DNA of 64,000 nt from Faecalibacterium sp. I4-1-79 (GTDB lineage Bacteria; Bacillota; Clostridia; Oscillospirales; Ruminococcaceae), in the NCBI RefSeq assembly GCF_023347235.1, contig NZ_CP094467.1, positions 124,001-188,000 on the forward strand, read 5' to 3'. The notes beneath the pieces are model-generated. The model worked only from the letters and a program-made list of their open reading frames with translations. It did not search any database and was not told the origin of the DNA. This document shows positions 52,874-61,699 of the stretch, in pieces. A program made the position numbers and the translations under genes. Each line of letters opens with the position of its first letter. The stretch's first letter is position 1.

Positions 52874-53040
52874 TGTGGAAAAATCCGCCACTTTTCAACA
52901 ATTTCCACCGGGTTTTCAACAGGTTTCGTGAGGAAAACGAAAAAGAAGCGTGAAAAAGAGCTTTTCTGCCGGAAAACTGTGTGGAAAACCCGGGTAAAAC
53001 TGTGGAATACCCATTTTTTTGCCGAAAAACTTGTGGAAAA
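52874..53040 (+). other. Cluster of DnaA-box-like TGTGGAAAA sites
   Basis: TGTGGAAAA occurs at 52874-52882, 52980-52988 and 53032-53040, and TGTGGAATA at 53001-53009. Read on the other strand these are TTTTCCACA and TATTCCACA, one step from the DnaA box TTATCCACA. The stretch has no supported gene. Confidence 0.4.
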
Positions 53041-53086
53041 CCACCCGTTTTTCATCCGCTGCACCGCAAAATGAGGAGCGTTGCTT

Positions 53087-54970
53087 ATGAACAAGAAACA
53101 AAAAAAGACCCTTGAGCGCATTCTGATCGCCGTGGCGTTGGTGATCGTGCTCAAGCTTTTGCCCGCCTTGCCCATGCCGGTTGAGCTGGCGCTCTACTGC
53201 ATCCCCTACCTTGTGGTGGGCTGGGATGTGCTGCGCAAGGCGCTGAAGGGCATCAAGAACCGTCAGCCCTTTGACGAGTGCTTCCTGATGGCAGTTGCCA
53301 CCGTGGGTGCGTTTGCACTGGGCGATTATGTGGAGGGCTGCGCCGTTATCATCTTCTACCAGATCGGCGAGCTGTTCCAGAGCGTCGCCGTGGGCAAAAG
53401 CCGCCAGAGCATTGCCAGCCTGATGGACATTCGCCCGGACTACGCCAACATCGAGGGCGAGGACGGCAAGCTGGAACAGGTGGACCCGGATGAGGTCGAG
53501 GTGGGCACCGTCATCGTGGTGCAGCCCGGCGAGCGGGTGCCCATTGACGGCGTCATCGTGGAGGGTGCATCTGCCCTGAACACCGCCGCCCTGACCGGCG
53601 AAAGCCTGCCCCGGGACGTGAACGCCGGGGATGAAGTCATCAGCGGCTGCGTGAACATGACCGGCCTGCTGAAAGTGCGCACCACCAAGGAATTTGGCGA
53701 GTCCACCGTCTCTAAAATTCTCGACCTTGTGGAAAATTCCAGCATGAAAAAAGCCCGGGCAGAAAACTTTATCACCCGCTTTGCCCGGGTGTACACCCCC
53801 GCTGTCTGCTACGGCGCACTGGCGCTGGCGCTTCTGCCGCCGGTGGTGCTGCTGCTTATGGGACAGCCCGCCCGCTTTGGCGACTGGGTCTACCGCGCCC
53901 TGACCTTCCTTGTCATCAGCTGCCCCTGTGCGCTGGTCATCTCCATCCCGCTGAGCTTTTTCGGCGGCATCGGCGGCGCTTCCGCCTGCGGCATCCTCAT
54001 AAAAGGCTCTACTTATCTGGAAGAGCTGGCAAACACCGGCGTTGTGGTGTTCGATAAGACCGGCACCCTGACGCAGGGCACCTTTAAGGTCACCGGCATC
54101 CATCCCGCCGAGGGCGTGACCGACACCGCACTGGTGGAAGCCGCTGCGCTGGCGGAAAGCTGGTCAAAGCACCCCATCTCCCTGAGCATCAAAGCTGCCT
54201 ACGGCAAGCCCATTGACGCCGCCCGGGTCACGGATGTGCAGGAGCTTGGCGGTCATGGCGTGACCGCGAAGGTGGACGGCAAGAGCGTTGCCGCCGGTAA
54301 CGCCCGCCTGATGGAAAAGCTGGGGCTGACCGTGCCCGCCGTGGACGGCGTGGGCACCATCGTGCACGTTGCCGTGGAGGGCAGCTACGCGGGCTATCTG
54401 CTGATTTCGGACGTGGTAAAGCCCCACAGCGCCGATGCCATCCGCGCTTTGAAGGCTTCCGGCGTGCGCAAGACGGTCATGCTGACCGGCGATGCACAGC
54501 CGGTGGCACAGGCGGTAGCGCAGCAGCTGGGTCTGGACGAGTACCACGCCGGTCTTTTGCCCGGCGACAAGGTGGACCAGATCGAAAAGCTGCTTGCCGC
54601 AAAGCAGCCTAAGGAGAACCTTGCCTTTGTGGGTGACGGCATCAACGATGCGCCGGTGCTGTCCCGCGCAGACGTGGGCATTGCCATGGGTGCGCTGGGT
54701 TCGGACGCTGCCATCGAGGCCGCAGACGTGGTGCTGATGGACGACGACCCCGCCAAGATCGCGCTTGCCATGCGCATTGCCCGCCGCACCCTGCGCATCG
54801 TGCACCAGAACATCGTGTTTGCGCTGGGCATCAAGGCGCTGTGCCTGCTGCTGGGCGCACTGGGTATTGCCGGAATGTGGGCAGCCATCTTTGCAGATGT
54901 GGGCGTGATGGTCATTGCCGTGCTCAACGCCACCCGCGCACTATATACCAAAGACCTGACCGAAAACTGA
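53087..54970 (+). CDS. Heavy-metal P1B-type ATPase (Zn/Cd/Pb exporter type)
   Basis: A 627-residue pump. Membrane metal site CPC (ISCPCALVISIPLSFFGG), actuator TGES, phosphorylation motif DKTGTLT, HP locus (SWSKHPIS) and GDGINDAP. It is short because no N-terminal HMA domain is present; the HMA is a separate gene 260 bases upstream. AGGAGCG precedes ATG 53087. By family it exports Zn/Cd/Pb. It is the likely target of the ArsR repressor. Confidence 0.94.
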   Translation: MNKKQKKTLERILIAVALVIVLKLLPALPMPVELALYCIPYLVVGWDVLRKALKGIKNRQPFDECFLMAVATVGAFALGDYVEGCAVIIFYQIGELFQSVAVGKSRQSIASLMDIRPDYANIEGEDGKLEQVDPDEVEVGTVIVVQPGERVPIDGVIVEGASALNTAALTGESLPRDVNAGDEVISGCVNMTGLLKVRTTKEFGESTVSKILDLVENSSMKKARAENFITRFARVYTPAVCYGALALALLPPVVLLLMGQPARFGDWVYRALTFLVISCPCALVISIPLSFFGGIGGASACGILIKGSTYLEELANTGVVVFDKTGTLTQGTFKVTGIHPAEGVTDTALVEAAALAESWSKHPISLSIKAAYGKPIDAARVTDVQELGGHGVTAKVDGKSVAAGNARLMEKLGLTVPAVDGVGTIVHVAVEGSYAGYLLISDVVKPHSADAIRALKASGVRKTVMLTGDAQPVAQAVAQQLGLDEYHAGLLPGDKVDQIEKLLAAKQPKENLAFVGDGINDAPVLSRADVGIAMGALGSDAAIEAADVVLMDDDPAKIALAMRIARRTLRIVHQNIVFALGIKALCLLLGALGIAGMWAAIFADVGVMVIAVLNATRALYTKDLTEN

Positions 54971-54980
54971 CATAAACGCA

Positions 54981-55017
54981 AAACAGCCAGACCGGCACTG
55001 CCGGTCTGGCTGTTTTT
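54981..55017. terminator. Bidirectional terminator, ATPase/mtnN
   Basis: AAACAGCCAGACCGGC (54981-54996) pairs with GCCGGTCTGGCTGTTT (55000-55015), then T. Confidence 0.9.
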
Positions 55018-55029
55018 GTTTCAAGACTT

Positions 55030-55713
55030 TTACAGCTTTTCCACCATCGCTGCCACGATCTTGGTGGCGGTGGCGACATACTCGCTGATGCTGAACTTCT
55101 TCACCACCAGAACTTCGTGGCCGTCCTCGTCGGCGTTGTCGCTCATGGCGCGCAGAATGACGCAGGGCACGCCGTTCTTGGCGGCGATCTGACTTACCGC
55201 AGCGCCCTCCATCTCTACGCAGTCCGGGGCGCACTTGGCTTCAATAGCGGCTTTGGTCTCGCTGTCGCCCACGAACAAATCGCCGGTGGCAATTTTGCCC
55301 ACCAGTGCCTTGACCCCGGCTTCGGCGCAGGCGGCTTCGGCGGCGGCGATCAGTGCCGGGTCGCCGGTGTATTCCTTCAGGAACGGCGGGTTCTGGCAGA
55401 TCATATCCAGCTGAGCGTCGTGGTACAGCACCGTCTTGCCAATGACCACATCCCCGATGCCGATCTTGCTGGTCATGTTGCCTGCAATGCCGGAGAAGAT
55501 GATCTTCTCCGCGCCAAACTTGGTAATGAGCACCTGCGTGGTAGCGGCGGCGTTGGCCTTGCCCATACCGGCGCAGCACACCACCACCTGCTTGCCGGCC
55601 AGCGTACCCTTGTGGTACTCCACGCCGCCGTAGGGCTCAACGGTGACATTTTCCAGCTTTGCACACAGCTGGTCTACTTCATCGGGCATAGCGCCCATAA
55701 TACCCAAGATCAT
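55030..55713 (-). CDS. mtnN: 5'-methylthioadenosine/S-adenosylhomocysteine nucleosidase
   Basis: A 227-residue enzyme that hydrolyses MTA and SAH for sulfur and methyl recycling. Family motifs: ILGIMGAMPDEVDQL, CCAGMGKANAAATTQ, SGIAGNM, MEGAAVSQIA and the catalytic Asp in RAMSDNADED. AAGGAG upstream supports ATG 55713. It is transcribed toward the P-type ATPase gene. Confidence 0.95.
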   Translation of the reverse strand: MILGIMGAMPDEVDQLCAKLENVTVEPYGGVEYHKGTLAGKQVVVCCAGMGKANAAATTQVLITKFGAEKIIFSGIAGNMTSKIGIGDVVIGKTVLYHDAQLDMICQNPPFLKEYTGDPALIAAAEAACAEAGVKALVGKIATGDLFVGDSETKAAIEAKCAPDCVEMEGAAVSQIAAKNGVPCVILRAMSDNADEDGHEVLVVKKFSISEYVATATKIVAAMVEKL

Positions 55714-55729
55714 GGTAAGCTCCTTTTAC

Positions 55730-55935
55730 GATCAAAAATGGCCGCCGCGTGCGCTTTGGCCATATTCAGAGGAATGATTCTTTTTAATTCAGGAACCCGA
55801 ACCGCCTGCGGAGCTTGTCGGGGTAAAACCCCTCCATCTGCTTACGCAGACCGCTCTGCCACTTAAAAGCCCCACTGGGGCTTTCATTGCTGCGCAAACG
55901 CGGGCATTTCGGGTTCCACTTTTCACGGGAAGGAC
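55730..55935 (+). repeat. Element C, copy 6, with element D in the P2 loop
   Basis: P1 ATGGCC (55738-55743)/GGCCAT (55758-55763). P2 arms GGAACCCGAA (55792-55801) and TTCGGGTTCC (55908-55917), with GCCTGCG and GGGC at the inner edge. Element D (55811-55902) lies exactly where the loop should be. The tail ACTTTTCACGGGAAGG follows. Confidence 0.75.
55811..55902 (-). mobile_element. Element D, copy 2
   Basis: The reverse complement matches 6921-7013 with a few changes. It carries AAAGCCCCAGTGGGGCTTTT and is bounded by the P2 stem of element C copy 6. Confidence 0.7.
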
Positions 55936-55936
55936 T

Positions 55937-57070
55937 TTAAACATTAAACAGGAACTCGATGACATCGCCATCGTGCACAACATACTCCTTGCCCTCGGTG
56001 CGCTGCAGGCCCTTGGCCTTGACGGCGGCGTAGTCGAAGTTGTTGGCTTCCAGATCGTTATAGCCGATGACGCTGGCGCGGATGAAGCCGCGCTCGAAGT
56101 CGCTGTGGATCTTACCGGCAGCCTGCGGAGCCTTGGTGCCCTTGCGGATGGTCCATGCGCGGCACTCCTTCTTGCCGTCGGTCAGGAAGGAGATCAGTCC
56201 CAGCAGGTCGTAGCTGGCGGTGATCAGGTTGTCCAGACCGCTGGCCTCGATGCCCATCTCGGCCAGGAACGCCTTCTTTTCCTCGGGGCTGTAATCCGCG
56301 ATATCCTCCTCGGTCTTGGCACAGATGGGGATGTAGCGGGCGCCCTCTTCCTTGGCGCGGGCAGCCACCAGCGGGACGTACTTGTTGTTCTCGATGCCCT
56401 CCATCAGGTCGTCCTCGCCCACGTTGCAGGCGTACAGCACCGGCTTTGCGCTCAGCAGACCCATCTCGTGCAGAACGGTCTGCTGCTCGGTGTCGGCGGG
56501 GTCAAAATCGAAGCTGCGGGCGGGCTTGCCGGTGCTCAGGTGGTCGGCCAGCTGCTGCAGCCAAGCGGCCTCGGCGGCAGCGCCCTTGTTGTTGCCGCTC
56601 TTGGCAGCCTTTGCCATGCGGCCAGCGCGGTTCTGCACCACCTCAAGGTCGGAGAGGATCAGCTCGTAGTCGATGGCGTCAATATCGGCAATGGGGTCCA
56701 CGGCCTCGGCCTTGGTCACGTCCTCCACCACATGGATGATGTTGTCATCGTCAAAGCAGCGTACAACGTGCACGATGGCGTCGCACTCGCGGATATGGCC
56801 AAGGAACTTGTTGCCAAGGCCGGCACCCTGACTTGCGCCCTTCACAAGACCGGCAATGTCCACGAACTCCACGATGGCGGGGGTCTTTTTGTTGGTCTGC
56901 CAGATCTCGGCCAGCTTGTCCAGCCGCTTGTCCGGCACTGCCACGATGCCGGAGTTCGGCTCGATGGTGCAGAAGGGATAGTTTTCAGCCTCCGCGTTCT
57001 TGGTGGAGGTGATGGCGTTGAACAGAGTGGACTTGCCCACGTTGGGCAGGCCGACGATACCTAACTTCAT
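55937..57070 (-). CDS. ychF: Ribosome-associated ATPase YchF
   Basis: A 377-residue Obg-family protein with G1 [10 protein letters not shown]3 [19 protein letters not shown], the NVGE motif in place of NKxD (ATP preference) and a C-terminal TGS domain ([18 protein letters not shown]). It binds the ribosome and affects stress tolerance. AAGGAG precedes ATG 57070; the longer frame to 57112 is not supported. Confidence 0.96.
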   Translation of the reverse strand: MKLGIVGLPNVGKSTLFNAITSTKNAEAENYPFCTIEPNSGIVAVPDKRLDKLAEIWQTNKKTPAIVEFVDIAGLVKGASQGAGLGNKFLGHIRECDAIVHVVRCFDDDNIIHVVEDVTKAEAVDPIADIDAIDYELILSDLEVVQNRAGRMAKAAKSGNNKGAAAEAAWLQQLADHLSTGKPARSFDFDPADTEQQTVLHEMGLLSAKPVLYACNVGEDDLMEGIENNKYVPLVAARAKEEGARYIPICAKTEEDIADYSPEEKKAFLAEMGIEASGLDNLITASYDLLGLISFLTDGKKECRAWTIRKGTKAPQAAGKIHSDFERGFIRASVIGYNDLEANNFDYAAVKAKGLQRTEGKEYVVHDGDVIEFLFNV

Positions 57071-57156
57071 ATAAAATACGCTCCTTACACGTTTTTTGGC
57101 ATAACGATACATCTACCATTATACGCGATGAACCCCGCCAGCGCAAGGGGGCGGGG

Positions 57157-58053
57157 CTATCTTGAATAAGGAATCCTGAAATAATCCAGAACTGCCTTGA
57201 ACTGATCCTGCGCGGTCAGGCAGGTGTCCAGCAGATACCCGCGTTCAGTTTTCCACTCGTGCAGACCCCGATAGTAGAACATTTTGAGGTCATCCGTGAT
57301 AATAAACGGCACGATGTTGCTCCGCAGGCATTCCTTGAAGAGCAGAAGCCGCCCAACACGGCCATTTCCATCCTGAAACGGATGGATGGATTCAAAGGCA
57401 TAGTGAAATTCCAGCAGGTCTTCCAGCGACTTGGCAGGATTTTGATTGTACGCAGATAAAAGCTCTTTCATCTGTGGGGCAACCAGTTCTGGCGCAGTGG
57501 TGCTTCTGCCTCCGACCTCGTTCGGAAGCTTTTTATATTCACCGACAGCAAACCAGTCTTTGCGGGAATCGCTGGTGCCGCTTTTCAGGGTAAGGTGCAG
57601 CTTTTTAATAAACGCTTCGCTGATGGGTTTCTTTGCATCCCGGATGACAAGGTCAATGCACCTGAAGTGATTGGCTGTTTCGACCACATCATCCACATTG
57701 ACAATACCATTCTCCATGCCGATGGTATTGGTCTCGTAGATATACCGTGTCTGGTCATGGGTCAGGCGGTTGCCCTCAATATGGTTGGAGTTATAGGTAA
57801 GGTCGATCTGGATTTTGTGGTAGATGCCGCCCTTGACCTGCCCGGTCATCTCGTTCTGCAAAACATCCAGCAGGGTTCTGGGTGCTTCTAGCTTTTTGTT
57901 GGTGCGCGCCGGGCGCTTTGCATCCTGCGGAATGTTCCAAGTCTTGCCGGTAAGCACTGCGCCCGGGATCTTGCCGGTAGCACAGTAGTTGCGGACAGTT
58001 CGTTCTGAAATATTCCATAATTTTGCCGTATCAGCGACAGAATGGTACTTCAT
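57157..58053 (-). CDS. Fic-family AMP-transferase with N-terminal DNA-binding domain
   Basis: A 298-residue protein. Residues 1-45 form a MerR/Xis-like helix-turn-helix (HSVADTAKLWNISERTVRNY). The Fic domain carries the full active-site motif HPFQDGNGRVGR, and an upstream inhibitory helix SNHIEG (S-x3-E-G), so this is a self-inhibited class II Fic protein. It would transfer AMP to a target protein. GGGAGG precedes ATG 58053. Its promoter holds two large inverted operators, so it may regulate itself. The C-terminal part of many such proteins has a further winged helix; here it is short. Confidence 0.9.
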   Translation of the reverse strand: MKYHSVADTAKLWNISERTVRNYCATGKIPGAVLTGKTWNIPQDAKRPARTNKKLEAPRTLLDVLQNEMTGQVKGGIYHKIQIDLTYNSNHIEGNRLTHDQTRYIYETNTIGMENGIVNVDDVVETANHFRCIDLVIRDAKKPISEAFIKKLHLTLKSGTSDSRKDWFAVGEYKKLPNEVGGRSTTAPELVAPQMKELLSAYNQNPAKSLEDLLEFHYAFESIHPFQDGNGRVGRLLLFKECLRSNIVPFIITDDLKMFYYRGLHEWKTERGYLLDTCLTAQDQFKAVLDYFRIPYSR

Positions 58054-58075
58054 GATAACACCTCCCAGTAAAACG

Positions 58076-58141
58076 ATTATACCATTTTATCGGCAAGAAA
58101 TCAAATTTTGGAGGTTCCATTGTGAACGTTTCTTGCCGATA
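58076..58141 (-). promoter_or_regulatory. Fic promoter with 13-bp inverted operators
   Basis: On the minus strand TTGATT (58099-58104), 17 bases, TATAAT (58076-58081). TATCGGCAAGAAA (58088-58100) and TTTCTTGCCGATA (58129-58141) are perfect 13-base inverted copies 28 bases apart, one in the spacer and one just upstream of -35. Confidence 0.8.
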
Positions 58142-58305
58142 GCGCGGCTGCGTAAGGTGCACCCTAGGCAGAAATGTGAAAAAAACTACACTTCCTTCTT
58201 TATTTTGTCATAACTGTCCCGTATAATAGAAAGGAAAGAGCCTGTCAAAACGCCCGGAAGGGCTGAAGATACAGCAAAAACCTGCATAAAAGGGGAGGAA
58301 AACTT

Positions 58306-59004
58306 ATGGCAAACGAAAAGATCCTTGTGGTGGATGACGACGCCAACATCTGCGAGCTGCTGCGGCTGTACCTGACCAAGGAGGGCTATCAGGTCACTGT
58401 GGCCAACGATGGCGAAGAAGGTCTGGAAAAGTTCAACGCGGTCAAGCCGGACATGGTGCTGCTGGACGTGATGATGCCCCGCATGGACGGCCTTGAGGTC
58501 TGCCGCCGCATCCGCAAGGCGGGCAACACCCCGGTAATGATGCTTACCGCCAAAGGCGAGACCTTTGACAAGGTGCTGGGGCTGGAGCTTGGCGCGGACG
58601 ATTACATGGTAAAGCCCTTTGACGCCAAGGAAGTGGTGGCCCGCATCAAGGCGGTGCTGCGCCGCTGCCAGACTACCTCCGCTGCCGCCGAGAGCACCGA
58701 GGGCGTCATCGAGTTCGACAACCTCCGTCTGGATATGAACAGCTACGAGCTGCGGGTCAAGGGCAAGGTGGTGGAAGCTCCCCCCAAGGAGCTGGAACTG
58801 CTCAACTGTCTGGCTTCCCACCCCAACCGCGTGTACACCCGCGACCAGCTGCTGGACGAGGTGTGGGGCTTTGAGTACTACGGCGACAGCCGCACCATTG
58901 ACGTCCACGTCAAGCGCCTGCGCGAAAAGCTGGCCGGGGCTTCCGATAAGTGGGAGCTGAAAACCGTCTGGGGCGTGGGCTATAAGTTCGAGGTGCGTCA
59001 GTAA
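58306..59004 (+). CDS. OmpR/PhoB-family response regulator
   Basis: A 232-residue protein with receiver domain (Asp10/11/12, phospho-acceptor Asp54 in MVLLDVMMPRMDG, Lys in YMVKPFDAK) and winged helix (ELELLNCLASHPNRVYTRDQ, HVKRLREKL). AGGGGAGG precedes ATG. The next gene is its kinase, with TAATG overlap. The input signal is unknown. Confidence 0.93.
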   Translation: MANEKILVVDDDANICELLRLYLTKEGYQVTVANDGEEGLEKFNAVKPDMVLLDVMMPRMDGLEVCRRIRKAGNTPVMMLTAKGETFDKVLGLELGADDYMVKPFDAKEVVARIKAVLRRCQTTSAAAESTEGVIEFDNLRLDMNSYELRVKGKVVEAPPKELELLNCLASHPNRVYTRDQLLDEVWGFEYYGDSRTIDVHVKRLREKLAGASDKWELKTVWGVGYKFEVRQ

Positions 59005-60533
59005 TGCGTAAAAGTATCTCCACAGCCTTTTTCTCCATGGTGTCCACCCTGATGGTGCTGGGCATCGTGCTGATGGGCTGCTCGGAGTGGGTGCTGTTCA
59101 AAAATTATTTTGCGAAGGATCGCTACGAAACACTGGATCAGGTGGTAAGCGTTGCCAAGCGCACCGCAGAATATCTGGTAAACAGCGAGACCATGCCGCA
59201 GGGCGCAGAGCTGGACGCTTTGAACACCAAGCTGGAGATCATCGGCGAGAGCGCCGAGGCGTATCTGTTTTTCACCGACCGGCAGGGCAATGTGCTCATT
59301 GCCTCCGACCCGGAAAAGCTTACCACCGACACCGTGCCGCTGGATATCTGCCAGCGCGCCAATGCAGTGGCTGACCCGGACGCCCGGCACTACCACGCTT
59401 TCGGCGATTTGGGCGGTGCCCTGACCGAAAAAAGCTATATCGCGGCGGTGGAGACCATCGACGACCAGAGCCTGTTCAGCGGCTGGCTGTTTTTGTGCTC
59501 CTCCGGCGCGCAGCTCACCGACTTCAAGCAGCAGTTCTGGTCCAACTTCCTCATGTCCGCCTGTGTGATGCTGCTGTGCGCCAGCGTGCTGACCCGCCTG
59601 CTGATGCGTCAGCTCACCGACCCGCTGCAAAAGGTCACCGATGCCGCCCAGCGCTTTGGCGGCGGCGACCTCTCCGTCCGCGTGGAGGGCGTGGAGGGCG
59701 ATGGCGAGGTGGCAGACCTTGCCCGCACCTTTAACCAGATGGCGGAGAATATCCAGTCCAATGATAACTCCCGGGGGCAGTTCATGGGCAACATCGCCCA
59801 TGAGCTGCGCACCCCCATGACCACCATCAAGGGCTTTGTGGACGGCATTCTGGACGGCACCATCCCGCCCGAGATGCAGAACCACTATCTGCAGCTGGTC
59901 AGCGAGGAGACCGGGCGCCTTGCGCGGCTCATCCAGAATATGCTGGATCTCTCCAAACTGGAAAGCGGCGAGTATCAGGTGAACGCCCGGATGTTCAATA
60001 TCTGGGAGACTTTGACCGGCGTGGCGCTGGCGGCAGAGCAGCGCATCAATGATGGCATGATCGAGCTGGAAGGTTTGACCATGGACGAAAAGGTGCTGGT
60101 CTACGCAGACCCCGACCTGATCCATCAGGTGGCGTATAACCTGCTGGACAACGCCATCAAGTTCACCCCGGCGGGCGGCACCATCCGCTTCAGCGTGGAA
60201 AAGCTTGGCCCCGAAGCCGAGATCTCCATCTGGAACTCCGGGCAGGGCATCAGCCCGGAGGCGCTGCCCTATGTGTTCGAGCGGTTCTACAAGGAGGATC
60301 GCTCCCGCGGCCTGCACGCCCGTGGTTCCGGCCTTGGGCTGAACATCTGCAAGGTGCTGGTCAATCTGTCCGGCGGGCAGATCCGCGTGGAGAGCCAGCA
60401 GGGCGAGTGGTGCCGCTTTGTGTTCACCCTGCCCACCTGTTCCCCCAATCCCGGCGGCATGAAGCGCCTGCCGGACGCCGCCGGTCAGCCCGGCGCAGTA
60501 GAGGACCCCGCCAGCATGAAGCCGGTAGAATAA
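59004..60533 (+). CDS. Sensor histidine kinase with outside sensor domain
   Basis: A 509-residue kinase. Membrane helix 8-27, outside domain about 30-175 (single-Cache-like), helix 182-200, HAMP (QLTDPLQKVTDAAQRFGGG), H-box NIAHELRTPMTTIKG (His266), N box NLLDNAIKF, G boxes SGQGIS and GSGLGLNI. It overlaps the regulator gene by one base. The two form a PhoR/ResE-like system. Confidence 0.93.
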   Translation: MRKSISTAFFSMVSTLMVLGIVLMGCSEWVLFKNYFAKDRYETLDQVVSVAKRTAEYLVNSETMPQGAELDALNTKLEIIGESAEAYLFFTDRQGNVLIASDPEKLTTDTVPLDICQRANAVADPDARHYHAFGDLGGALTEKSYIAAVETIDDQSLFSGWLFLCSSGAQLTDFKQQFWSNFLMSACVMLLCASVLTRLLMRQLTDPLQKVTDAAQRFGGGDLSVRVEGVEGDGEVADLARTFNQMAENIQSNDNSRGQFMGNIAHELRTPMTTIKGFVDGILDGTIPPEMQNHYLQLVSEETGRLARLIQNMLDLSKLESGEYQVNARMFNIWETLTGVALAAEQRINDGMIELEGLTMDEKVLVYADPDLIHQVAYNLLDNAIKFTPAGGTIRFSVEKLGPEAEISIWNSGQGISPEALPYVFERFYKEDRSRGLHARGSGLGLNICKVLVNLSGGQIRVESQQGEWCRFVFTLPTCSPNPGGMKRLPDAAGQPGAVEDPASMKPVE

Positions 60534-60539
60534 GACCCC

Positions 60540-60577
60540 GCAGCCAGACTGCCCCGCCCGGGCGGTCTGGCTGCTTT
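60540..60577 (+). terminator. Terminator of the two-component operon
   Basis: GCAGCCAGACTGCC (60540-60553) pairs with GGCGGTCTGGCTGC (60561-60574), with one G-T pair, then TTT. Confidence 0.85.
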
Positions 60578-60589
60578 GGCGTTGTTGCC

Positions 60590-60850
60590 CTCTCAGTACC
60601 CCCTCAGTCACGGCTTGCGCCGTGCCAGATTCCCCTTTTTGTCACCTGCGGTGACATCTTCCCCCGGAGCGGGGGAAGTCTTTCCTCAAGGGGACGCCTT
60701 TGGACTATGCCAGAAACTTTACCGCTACCGCCAAAAGCCGTCCCCTTGGACAGACTCTCCCCGGCCGGGGAGAGATGTCGCGTCAGCGACAGAGTGGGGA
60801 ACGAGTGGCAAAGCCGTAGGCTTTGACGGAAGGGGTACTCCCCGCGCCCC
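60590..60850. repeat. Repeat family A, long copy
   Basis: A string of small stems: GTCACC-TGC-GGTGAC, CTTCCCCCG-GAG-CGGGGGAAG, CTCTCCCCGG-CCGGGGAGAG and TGTCGC/GCGACA, with AGGGGACGCCTTTGG and AAAGCCGTCCCCTTGG shared with 27.45-27.55 kb. No gene is supported in 60534-61036. Confidence 0.7.
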
Positions 60851-61036
60851 GGATGGACTTTTTGCGCCATTTACGACTTTTCGGTGAAAAAAACGGCTGC
60901 GGGTTTGATTTTTTGGCCGTTTTCATGTAAACTAAAAGATAACCATGCCCGCGTATTTTTTGCCCGGCAGAACCCTGCAAAACGCGCAACGCATGGGATA
61001 AAAATTGCTAAAAATAACGGAGCGTAATGAAATATT

Positions 61037-61687
61037 ATGGCCATCGTAAGTCCTTCGATTCTTTCTGCTGATTTTGGCAAGCTGGGTGCAGACTGCCGCA
61101 TGGTGCTGGACGCCGGCGCACAGATGCTGCACTACGACGTGATGGACGGGCATTTTGTGCCCAACATCAGCTTTGGCGTGCCGGTGCTCAAAAGCCTGCA
61201 CAAGGCGCTGCCGGATGCCTTTTATGACGTGCACCTGATGATCAGCCACCCGCTGCAATACGCCGAGCCCTTCATCAAGGCCGGTGCGACCCTGTATAAC
61301 TTCCATCTGGAGTGCGAAGATGATATTCAGGCCACCATTGACGCCGTGCGTGCGCTGGGCTGCAAGGTGGGTCTGACCATCAAGCCCGGCACCCCGGCCG
61401 AGGCGCTGGCACCGTGGCTGGAGCAGCTGGATCTGGTGCTGGTGATGAGCGTGGAGCCCGGCTTCGGCGGGCAGAAGTTCATGCCCTCGGCGCTGGATAA
61501 GCTACGCTGGCTCAAGGCAGAGCGGGGAGCACGCGGCCTTTCCTACCTGTTGGAGGTGGACGGCGGCGTGGATGCCGCCACCGCACCCCTGTGCGTAGAA
61601 GCCGGTGCCGACGTGCTGGTGGCGGGCAGCGCCGTGTTCGGCGCGGCCGACCCCGCTGCGGCTGTGGGCGCACTGGCCAGCCTGTAA
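61037..61687 (+). CDS. rpe: Ribulose-phosphate 3-epimerase
   Basis: A 216-residue TIM barrel that interconverts ribulose-5-P and xylulose-5-P. Motifs: SPSILSADFGKLG, HYDVMDGHFVPNISFG (metal His/Asp), DVHLMI, MSVEPGFGGQKFMP, EVDGGV. The ribosome site is weak (GGAG about 14 bases upstream). It is followed by Rnf-like genes 12 bases on. Confidence 0.96.
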   Translation: MAIVSPSILSADFGKLGADCRMVLDAGAQMLHYDVMDGHFVPNISFGVPVLKSLHKALPDAFYDVHLMISHPLQYAEPFIKAGATLYNFHLECEDDIQATIDAVRALGCKVGLTIKPGTPAEALAPWLEQLDLVLVMSVEPGFGGQKFMPSALDKLRWLKAERGARGLSYLLEVDGGVDAATAPLCVEAGADVLVAGSAVFGAADPAAAVGALASL

Positions 61688-61699
61688 GGAGGGCTGTAT

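Noticed and set aside
52874-53040. Replication origin
   Set aside because: The DnaA-like sites are imperfect and there is no dnaA, dnaN or AT-rich unwinding region nearby.
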